NCBI RefSeq assembly: GCF_005543295.1
Contig: NZ_SRSG01000053.1
Coordinates: forward strand, 1-51,457
Length of the DNA stretch: 51,457 bases
Reading direction: 5' to 3'
From: Halalkalirubrum salinum
GTDB taxonomy: Archaea; Halobacteriota; Halobacteria; Halobacteriales; Haloferacaceae
The notes below the pieces were generated by a model. The model ran no database searches, was not told the DNA's origin, and worked only from the letters and a program-made list of their open reading frames with translations. The translations under genes and the position numbers were made by a program. This document shows, piece by piece, positions 16,794 through 25,178 of this stretch; position 1 is the first letter of the stretch; each line of letters opens with the position of its first letter.

Positions 16794-19700
16794 ATGAATA
16801 AATCTAGCCAGCGCGTTGGCGCGGTGGCGTTTGTTTTCCTGCTGGTCGCTTCGTTAGGGCTCGTGTCCTTTGCTGCCGTCCCCGCCGCAGCCGATCACAC
16901 CGACACATCCGGCGACGGTCACTTCACTGAAGGAAGTAGCGAGAATGTCTCTGTAAATCAATCATTATCGCTGAATATCGATGACAAGGATCAGACCGTC
17001 GACGAAGCACGGATCATCCTCGAGAATCCACATAAGGATGACACTATCGAGGTCGACGACTCGGTCAACGACAACGTCGACGTCAAGAGTACTGCCGCGA
17101 ACACCACCGATGAGATCGGTGAGACGCGGATGGTCATCGAACTGGAAGGGCTTGATAGCAATGGTGACCCTGCCCCGACAAAGGTCAGCGACTTCGAGGA
17201 AGTGTTCCAGACCGCCGAGTTCAGGAACACCGCATCGGACACCTCGCTCGAAGAGCGCCGGATCCGGTTCTCGCTGGGGTCACGGCTTCCACTGCCTGAG
17301 ACCGGCCACTACTACGGAAAATCGTCCGACCCGAAATCGTGGCCGGATGCTAACGATGCCACGCACACGTACCCACTAAACGGAACTCTCGAGGTTGACG
17401 GATACCTCGCAACGATTCGCTCCGAGACCGAGAACGAGTGGGTCAAGTCGGTCGCCGACGGGGACTATGTCTTGATCGGTGCCTACGATGGCAACGACGA
17501 TCAGTCCCAGGGAGTATTCGAGTGGGAGACCGGTCCCGAAGACGAGGTTCGCTTCTACGATGATAACAAAGATGATGGCGAGAAGTTGTTGCGTGGGTAC
17601 GCGAACATGGACCTCGACGGCGGTGACTACCTCGTAATGAGGGACTCAGGGGTCTGGGCGGACACAGATGGCACGACCAAATTCGACTACGTATATGAGT
17701 ACGGTGACCACGCCATCGGCTCGGACCTGAACATGGTGTCGACGGTCAAGATCTCGGACCCGGACGCGGGCGGCGCAAGCTTCCCCCTGACCGAAGATTT
17801 CAATTCCGGTTCCGTGCCGTCGAACTGGACCATCGGCGGTGACGCGGACTGGTCAGCCCCACACAACGGATCGGCGAGCGATGAGACGCTCCGGCTCACG
17901 ACTGATGGTGAATTCGAGGCTGGCTACGGGCTCTTCGACAAGGGGTTCGACTCTGAAAAGGGTGTGTACGCAGAATTCGATTACTACGCTGGTGATGGAA
18001 GTGGCGGCGCTGATGGACTCTCATTCTTCCTCGTGAACGGGACAGTCACCGACGCGTCGAATATCGGTACTTCCTCTGTTGGCGGTGCTGGCCTCGGCTA
18101 CACACAACTCGACAACGGCTCAGACCTTGATGGCGTTAACTCGAACGGCGCTAGCACACCAGGATTCATCTCGGACTCCGAGGAACAGGGCGTTCCTAAT
18201 GCGTACGTCGGCGTCGGGTTCGACGAGTATGGTTTGTTCTCTGACGACGGAGAAGGCAAAGACGGTGGCCCAGGACAGACTGCGAACAGCGTCGCCATCC
18301 GCGGCGAAGGCGACCTCGGCACGTACGGGAGCGGCTACGCCTACGAGACGGGTGAGGACGTCACCGAGATCGATTCTGCCTATCGCATCGACGGTGGCTG
18401 GCGGAAGGTTCGTGTGAACGTTCAGCCAGCCGCTAGCGGTGGGACCAACCTGACCGTGGACATGAGCTGGGACGACGGCGACAACTGGGAGACGGTCGTC
18501 GATGAGTACACCTACTCAAATGACCCGCCGTCGACGTTGAAACTGGGTTTCGCTGGCTCGACGGGGAGTTCGACAAACTATCACGCAATCGATAATTTGG
18601 AAGTCAGTCAGTTACCGATTATCGACGGTGTCCGTGCCTCGAATCCGACGAGCGACAAACTCGACTTCCAGTTCGATGCCGATCAGGAACTCTCGACGAT
18701 CAAAGTCGACGTTTCGGGCCCCGATCCCAGCAAGCGTACGCTCGACGAATCAGATTTCACCGAAACCGAAAATGCGGACGGGAACTATACCTACTCGCTC
18801 GACACGGAGGTGACGGGTGATGAGGAAGGCGATTACGACTTTACATTGAACACCGCAGAGAACTCGGCTGGACTCAAGGGCGCTGCAGGCCAGTCGGACT
18901 CGGTGAATATCGCGTCGCCGCCATCGGTGTCGACGTTCTCGCTCGACGAGGGCAAAGGTGACGAGATCAAGACGACTGTCGAATCAGACAAGGATCTGAA
19001 AGGTATCGAGGTCGACATCGAAGACCCGGATAGCGAGACGGAGACGCTCACGCGTACCGACTTCACCGAAACTGAAGATAGCGGCACCTACACGTACACC
19101 GCTGACTACACGACGGAGAAGACCGGGACCTACACCGGGACGCTCCAGTCCGCCGACGACGAAGACGGCAGGGACGGCGCAAGTTCGGAGGTGGACACTG
19201 TCGATATTTCGGAACCCGATGACAGCGAAGGTGGTGTCCGCCATACGACCAAAGATGGCAACCTCTTCCTGGGCAGTGATTTCATCGAACTCGGCATTCG
19301 ATCGGACGGTGGCTTCGGGTCGGAGGTCACTGCGCCGAGTAGCTTCTTCGGCAACGACCGTGGGAACATCGGGATCTACGCCGACGTGGATGGCTTCTAC
19401 AACGACACCTACGACTTCCGCTACGAGTACTTCCTACCGGGCTCCCCGGAGGAGCGTTGGTCGATGGGCTACGGCGGACCCGATACTGGAACGACCGCCT
19501 CGAACGGCCGCAACGTCTATAGCGACCCGCCAGAGATGCCGACGATCGGCGGCGGACTTACGGACCAGAGCACCGACAAGGTCGGCGCTGGCAACCTGAC
19601 CAGTGAGTTTGACGACCTCGAAATCGACCAGCGGTACGAGTTGCAACCCGACAGTCGCTACTATAAGACGACCGTCAAAATCACGAACACCGGTAGCGAA

Positions 19701-22700
19701 GTCGAGGACGTCCGCTACCAGCGGTCGTTCGACCCAGATAACGGTGTCGACGAGGGCTGCGGCTTCCCGACCAACAATACGATCGTGAATCAGCAACCCA
19801 CGGACGACAACGTGCTGGTGAAAGCTGAGTTGACGGACGATGACCTCGACAACGATTGGTGTGACGTCGGTTCGGTCTCGAAGATCCCTGTGTTCTACTA
19901 CTCGGTTGAACCGGACGCACGCGTCTCCTACGGCGACTTTGGGCTCACGCCAGATAACCCACCGTACGCAGACCGTGAATACGACAACCCACCCGAGGCA
20001 GGGAGCTCGAAAACTGCCGACAGCTACATCGCCATTACCTTCGATGCCGGGACGCTCAAAAAAGATGAGACCGTCGAGTACACCTACTATACGGGTTTAA
20101 CAGACGATATTGAAACGACGGTTGCAGACGTCGAAAAAGAGACTGAAGCACAGCCACCGAAGGCGGATGCAGGCGATAACCGTACTGTCGACGTCGGCAA
20201 GACGGTCGAGTTCGACGGTTCGAACTCCACGGCGAACGTCAGCATCAACAGCTACGACTGGGACTTCGGCGATGGCTCCAACGCAACCGGTGAATCCGTC
20301 AGCCATAGCTTCGACGACGCGGGAACCTACGATGTCGAGTTGAACATCGCCGATGGGAAGGGACAAACCGATACTGACACCGTGACCATCGAGGTCGAGG
20401 ATCCGCCGGGATTGAACACCAGTGACGGCGAGTCGGAGTTCGTCGAGTTCCGCGATCCAGTGACGGTCGATCCCGATATGGAAATCACCTCACCGTCGGA
20501 CATCGACGGGGCGACAGTGAAAATCGAAGACGGGTTCGACTCCGACGCAGATGTTCTTGAGGCCACGGATGATCACGGGATTGAGTCTGATTACAACGCA
20601 AAAAAGGGCGTGCTCAACCTCTCCGGAGAGGCCTCCGCCGCTGACTACCAGGAGGTGCTGCGCAGTGTCACCTACAAGAACACGGAGGGCAAACCAGCGG
20701 CAAGCGAGCGAAAAATTGTCTTCACGGCTGGCCCGGATGTCCTTCGGTCGGAGGAGACCGGCTACTTCTACGAATACGTCGAGGACGAGGGAGTGACGTG
20801 GAAAGAGGCACGAGGCGCGGCGGAATCGAGGGATCACTTCGGTCTCGACGGCTCGCTCGCGACGATCACCTCCGAAGCCGAAAACGACTTCCTCGTCGAC
20901 CAGTATGACGGAGGCGGCTGGATCGGTGCGAACGATGCCGACGAGGAGAGTGTCTGGCGCTGGGTAACCGGCCCCGAGGGTGAGGAAGCCGACGGCGACG
21001 GTCGCCACTTTTTCGACCAGACGGCCTCACATACGGGCAGCCACCGGTTCGCACCGATGTACCCAGACCCACCAGAGGGTGTTCCGGGGGGCGGTGAGGC
21101 AGTCGACGGTGAGTACGAGAACTGGGACCCACGCCACGAGCCGAACAACAAGTTCCCGATGAAGGATGGCCAGGACTACGGCTACCTCTGTTCGGACACG
21201 CGGGGCTGTTCGGGTGGACAGTGGATGGACCTCAACGGCGAGCTATCGAGTGAGCCCACACCGGCGGGCTACTTCGTCCAGTACGGCGGCATGTCCGGCG
21301 ACCGCGACGTGACGACGAGCGCCAACCGCACCGTAGCGGTCACACCCGACCGAGAACCAACCGCTGAGACCGGGACAAGCGAAACGGAGGCGGACCTGAC
21401 CGAGGAGATCGAGTTCGACGCCTCCGAGTCCAGCGACGACTTCGGCATCGTCGACTACGAATGGGACTTCGGAGACGGGGACGACGACAGCGGCGAGACG
21501 GTCACACACACGTATGATTCGGATGGCACCTACACTGTCACCCTGACAGTCGAGGACAATCAGCGTCAGACCGATTCCAACACGATGACCGTCAACGTCA
21601 TAGACGATACGGTCCGCATCGCCGACGCGGGCCCCAATCGGACGGTCGACGAGGGCACAGCCGTCGAACTCGACGGAAGTAACTCCGAGGCGAGTGGCGA
21701 GATCACGGATTACGACTGGGATCTCGGCAATGGCGATTCGACCACCGGGGAGCAGCCGATCATCTCCTACGACGACCCCGGGAATTACACTGTCGAATTA
21801 GAGATCACCGACGTGTACGACAAGACTGCGACTAACACCAAAACGGTCGAGGTGCGCGATACGACGGCACCGAAAGCGGATGCGGGATCGAATGAAAGCG
21901 TCGACGAAGACAGATCCTTCGAGTTCAATGCAAGCGGATCTGCCGATAACGTCGACATCGACAGTTACGAGTGGGACCTCTACGGCAACGGAACGACGGA
22001 CGCAACTGGCGAAAAGCCGAGCCACACGTTCGATGAACCGGGCAGCTACGAGGTCGAGTTGACGATCAGTGACGCTGCTGGCAACACCGACACGGATTCT
22101 GTCACCATCACTGTCGACGACAACACGGCACCGACGGCCGTCGCCGAAGCCGACGGGACCACAGTTCGTGAGGGCGAACTGATCGAATTCGACGGTAGCG
22201 ACTCCGAAGACAACGTTGCCCTGGAATCATTCGAGTGGGATTTCGACGACAACTCAACCAACGCAACGGGGTCGTCACCAACACATCGCTTCGCCGAGGA
22301 GGGAACGTACGAGGTCGTACTGACAGCGACTGACACCAGTGGGAACACGGACACCAATACGACGGATATCACCGTTGAGGCTGTCCCCGAACTCTCCGCG
22401 AACGGGAGTGACGCGGAGTACGTAGAGAAACGCGATCCAGTATTCGTCAACGAAAGCTTGAACATTTCCGGCACCGGTGACCTCGGCGGGGCGACGGTCA
22501 GCATCGACGACGGGTTCGAGGCTGCCGATACGCTTGAGTTCAACAAATCGCTGGCCAACGACAAGGGCATCTCGGGTAGGTACGATTCCGACAATGGCGT
22601 CCTCTCCTTCGATGGGATGGCGAATGAGACGGACTACCGCGACGTCCTGCGAACGGTCACCTTCGAACACGATGGCGACGATCCCTCGGAAACCGACCGA

Positions 22701-25178
22701 ACGATTACCTTCAGCCTGGGTAAAGACGGACTGTACTACGAGGGAACCGGCAACTACTACGAGTACGTCGCCGACGACGGCATCACCTGGCACGACGCCC
22801 GGGCGGCCGCCAACGAGAGCGATCACCTCGGTTTGCAGGGGTATCTCGCTACGGTAACGAGCGAGGGCGAAAACGACTTCATCCAGAACAAACTCCGTGG
22901 CGCAGGCTGGATGGGTGCCTCCGACGCCGAAACTGAAGGTACCTGGCGGTGGGTCACTGGACCGGAAGGCACAGAAGACGGCGGCGACGGCCGGCACTTC
23001 TTCACACAGACGGCCTCCGACGACGGAACGCCGGACGACATCTACGACGGCTCCACGCCGGGTGGCGGCAGTGCAGAAAGGTCCAACTACACGAACTGGG
23101 ATATCAACGAACCGAACGATCACCTTGCTGGCGAGGACTACGCCCACTTCTGTATGGGTATCAGCTGGTGTCCGAACGGTTACTGGAACGACTTCGAGTA
23201 CGACCACTCCGGTATCGACGGCTACGTCGTCGAGTACGGCGGCCGGACGGACGATCCCGATTTGAACCTGATAGACACGACGAACGTATCGGTCTCGCGC
23301 GACGAAGCGCCTCGGGCCGAAGCTGGCAGCGACATCGAAGTGGGCCTCGACGAGCAGATCGAATTCGACGCCAGCAGGTCCACCGATGACTACGGCATCG
23401 ACGGCTACGAGTGGGACTTCGACGACGGAAACACCAGTCGCGGGGAAACTGTCCTCTACGCGTATTCGGAGGACGGCCGCTACGACGTCACGCTCACGGC
23501 GACGGATACCAGCTTGCAAACGGACGCAGATACCATCGGCGTTCGCGTCATCGACGATTCAGTCCTCGTCGCCAGCACAGGCGGCAACTACACTGTCGAC
23601 GAAAACACTGAACTCACACTCGACGCATCAGAGTCGGAGGCCAGCGCGGGGATCAAATCCTACGACTGGAAGTTCGATAACGGGTCGACGGCGAGTGGGG
23701 AGACTGTCGAGTACACCTACGAAGACCCCGGCACTTACGAGGTGAACCTGACGATCACCGACGAAGGCGACAATACCGCGTCGACGGCTGCTGCCGTCGA
23801 GGTGGCGGATACAACTGACCCGACAGCGGACGCTGGTAGTGATTTCACGGTCGATAACAGCACGGCGGCAGCATTCGACGCCACCGATTCCGAGGACAAC
23901 GACGCCATCGAGTCCTACGAGTGGGATCTCACCGGCAACGGCGAAACCGATGAGACTGGCGCCGAACCCGAGTTCACCTACGCAACGCCCGGCACGTACA
24001 CGGCAGAACTGACGACGACCGACGCTGCCGGGAACACCGATACTGACACCGTCGAGGTTACTGTAGAGGACATAGAGGCGCCGACGGTCGACGCAGGTCC
24101 AGACAGGACTGTGGATGTTGACGAGGAGGTAACCTTCGATGGCTCCAATAGCACCGACGACCTCGCTATCGACACCTACGAGTGGGACCTATACGACAAT
24201 GGCACGACAGACGCCACCGGTGCCACTATCAACCACACCTACGCTGTCGGCGAGGAAGGAAGCTACGAGGTCGAACTGACTGTGACGGATACGGCCGGAA
24301 ATAGTGACACGGATACAACGACGGTCGCTGTTGAGGACCCGCCATCGATCTCTGAGTTCTCGATGGCGAATCCGACTGACAAAAACCTCACAATCAGCTT
24401 CGACAGTGACGATGATTTGAGCACTGTGAAGGTCGATGTTGAGCATGATGGGACAGCCGAAACGACGTTGAACGAGGCTGACTTCACCAACGAGAGTGGA
24501 ACCTGGTCTGCAACCTACGAAGGGAACAGCGATGGAATCTACAACGCGACGCTCGTCACAGCGAAGAACGCTGACGGTTACAACGGAGCCAGTGGCCAAT
24601 CGGCCAGCACCACTCTTGATGAGGACCTCGACGCCGATATCACCGCCAGCAGCGGGGACGTGAGCGTGGAAAGTGAGGTTGAGTTCAACGCCGGACGCTC
24701 GTCGTACCCGGACAATGCTACGCTGAGCTACGAGTGGCGTGTCGACGGTGACCTCAGTTCGACCAGCGAGAACTTCACTCACACCTTCGACTCGCCCGGC
24801 GAGTACCCCGTGGAACTCAGCATCACAGCTGATGGGGCGAAGTCGACTGACACGGTGAATATCACCGTCGAAGACCGCACCCCGCCGGTGGTCTCGCTAG
24901 TGGCCAACGACACCACACCGTCGGTCGGCGACACCGTCTCCTTCGACGCGACGAATACGACCGACGACGTCGAAATCAAGGGCTACGACTGGTCGATCAC
25001 CGGCAACGTGACGATCGTCGACTCCGATGACGGCATCCGCAATGTCACCTACGAAGAGCCCGGTATGTCCAGCGAGTCGGTCACGGTCACCGACCCCTCG
25101 GGGAACGAGGACACCGAGACAGTCATGATAACGGTTCAGGGCGGAAACGCCACTATGGATACCGAGAGCGTCGACTAA
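16794..25178 (+). CDS. Giant secreted lectin/PKD surface protein, N-terminal part (ends at in-frame TAA)
   Basis: 2794 residues. Signal peptide 1-34 (VAFVFLLVASLGLVSFAAV, cut near PAAADH). Order, approximate residues: C-type-lectin-like (CTLD) domain 170-310 (GYLATIRSETENEW); L-type lectin 335-607 (ADGLSFFLVNG); two beta modules 610-808; an unrecognised roughly 300-residue domain 812-1110 (GNLFLGSDFIELGIRSDGGFG); PKD 1121-1203; beta module plus CTLD 1206-1512; four PKD 1521-1862; beta module plus CTLD 1866-2165 (GYLATVTSEGENDFI, GYVVEYGG); four PKD 2169-2515; beta module; two PKD 2616-2783. PKD repeats show the usual YEWDFGDG and HTYDSDGTYTVTLTV. It probably binds glycans and mediates adhesion outside the cell. 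The stop at 25176 cuts it from its anchor; the same frame continues as 25179-27791. Confidence 0.85.
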   Translation: MNKSSQRVGAVAFVFLLVASLGLVSFAAVPAAADHTDTSGDGHFTEGSSENVSVNQSLSLNIDDKDQTVDEARIILENPHKDDTIEVDDSVNDNVDVKSTAANTTDEIGETRMVIELEGLDSNGDPAPTKVSDFEEVFQTAEFRNTASDTSLEERRIRFSLGSRLPLPETGHYYGKSSDPKSWPDANDATHTYPLNGTLEVDGYLATIRSETENEWVKSVADGDYVLIGAYDGNDDQSQGVFEWETGPEDEVRFYDDNKDDGEKLLRGYANMDLDGGDYLVMRDSGVWADTDGTTKFDYVYEYGDHAIGSDLNMVSTVKISDPDAGGASFPLTEDFNSGSVPSNWTIGGDADWSAPHNGSASDETLRLTTDGEFEAGYGLFDKGFDSEKGVYAEFDYYAGDGSGGADGLSFFLVNGTVTDASNIGTSSVGGAGLGYTQLDNGSDLDGVNSNGASTPGFISDSEEQGVPNAYVGVGFDEYGLFSDDGEGKDGGPGQTANSVAIRGEGDLGTYGSGYAYETGEDVTEIDSAYRIDGGWRKVRVNVQPAASGGTNLTVDMSWDDGDNWETVVDEYTYSNDPPSTLKLGFAGSTGSSTNYHAIDNLEVSQLPIIDGVRASNPTSDKLDFQFDADQELSTIKVDVSGPDPSKRTLDESDFTETENADGNYTYSLDTEVTGDEEGDYDFTLNTAENSAGLKGAAGQSDSVNIASPPSVSTFSLDEGKGDEIKTTVESDKDLKGIEVDIEDPDSETETLTRTDFTETEDSGTYTYTADYTTEKTGTYTGTLQSADDEDGRDGASSEVDTVDISEPDDSEGGVRHTTKDGNLFLGSDFIELGIRSDGGFGSEVTAPSSFFGNDRGNIGIYADVDGFYNDTYDFRYEYFLPGSPEERWSMGYGGPDTGTTASNGRNVYSDPPEMPTIGGGLTDQSTDKVGAGNLTSEFDDLEIDQRYELQPDSRYYKTTVKITNTGSEVEDVRYQRSFDPDNGVDEGCGFPTNNTIVNQQPTDDNVLVKAELTDDDLDNDWCDVGSVSKIPVFYYSVEPDARVSYGDFGLTPDNPPYADREYDNPPEAGSSKTADSYIAITFDAGTLKKDETVEYTYYTGLTDDIETTVADVEKETEAQPPKADAGDNRTVDVGKTVEFDGSNSTANVSINSYDWDFGDGSNATGESVSHSFDDAGTYDVELNIADGKGQTDTDTVTIEVEDPPGLNTSDGESEFVEFRDPVTVDPDMEITSPSDIDGATVKIEDGFDSDADVLEATDDHGIESDYNAKKGVLNLSGEASAADYQEVLRSVTYKNTEGKPAASERKIVFTAGPDVLRSEETGYFYEYVEDEGVTWKEARGAAESRDHFGLDGSLATITSEAENDFLVDQYDGGGWIGANDADEESVWRWVTGPEGEEADGDGRHFFDQTASHTGSHRFAPMYPDPPEGVPGGGEAVDGEYENWDPRHEPNNKFPMKDGQDYGYLCSDTRGCSGGQWMDLNGELSSEPTPAGYFVQYGGMSGDRDVTTSANRTVAVTPDREPTAETGTSETEADLTEEIEFDASESSDDFGIVDYEWDFGDGDDDSGETVTHTYDSDGTYTVTLTVEDNQRQTDSNTMTVNVIDDTVRIADAGPNRTVDEGTAVELDGSNSEASGEITDYDWDLGNGDSTTGEQPIISYDDPGNYTVELEITDVYDKTATNTKTVEVRDTTAPKADAGSNESVDEDRSFEFNASGSADNVDIDSYEWDLYGNGTTDATGEKPSHTFDEPGSYEVELTISDAAGNTDTDSVTITVDDNTAPTAVAEADGTTVREGELIEFDGSDSEDNVALESFEWDFDDNSTNATGSSPTHRFAEEGTYEVVLTATDTSGNTDTNTTDITVEAVPELSANGSDAEYVEKRDPVFVNESLNISGTGDLGGATVSIDDGFEAADTLEFNKSLANDKGISGRYDSDNGVLSFDGMANETDYRDVLRTVTFEHDGDDPSETDRTITFSLGKDGLYYEGTGNYYEYVADDGITWHDARAAANESDHLGLQGYLATVTSEGENDFIQNKLRGAGWMGASDAETEGTWRWVTGPEGTEDGGDGRHFFTQTASDDGTPDDIYDGSTPGGGSAERSNYTNWDINEPNDHLAGEDYAHFCMGISWCPNGYWNDFEYDHSGIDGYVVEYGGRTDDPDLNLIDTTNVSVSRDEAPRAEAGSDIEVGLDEQIEFDASRSTDDYGIDGYEWDFDDGNTSRGETVLYAYSEDGRYDVTLTATDTSLQTDADTIGVRVIDDSVLVASTGGNYTVDENTELTLDASESEASAGIKSYDWKFDNGSTASGETVEYTYEDPGTYEVNLTITDEGDNTASTAAAVEVADTTDPTADAGSDFTVDNSTAAAFDATDSEDNDAIESYEWDLTGNGETDETGAEPEFTYATPGTYTAELTTTDAAGNTDTDTVEVTVEDIEAPTVDAGPDRTVDVDEEVTFDGSNSTDDLAIDTYEWDLYDNGTTDATGATINHTYAVGEEGSYEVELTVTDTAGNSDTDTTTVAVEDPPSISEFSMANPTDKNLTISFDSDDDLSTVKVDVEHDGTAETTLNEADFTNESGTWSATYEGNSDGIYNATLVTAKNADGYNGASGQSASTTLDEDLDADITASSGDVSVESEVEFNAGRSSYPDNATLSYEWRVDGDLSSTSENFTHTFDSPGEYPVELSITADGAKSTDTVNITVEDRTPPVVSLVANDTTPSVGDTVSFDATNTTDDVEIKGYDWSITGNVTIVDSDDGIRNVTYEEPGMSSESVTVTDPSGNEDTETVMITVQGGNATMDTESVD
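25176..25178 (+). other. In-frame TAA interrupting the giant surface protein
   Basis: The coding pattern is continuous on both sides: DTESVD before and GKATINSTNTTSLNI after. Homologous repeats in the same protein have VDFG or IDFG at this place, so the stop replaces one aromatic residue. A TAC or TAT tyrosine codon is one base away. Confidence 0.8.

Noticed and set aside
25176-25178. Recoding of the stop as selenocysteine or pyrrolysine
   Set aside because: The codon is TAA, not TGA or TAG, and no recoding structure or machinery is seen.
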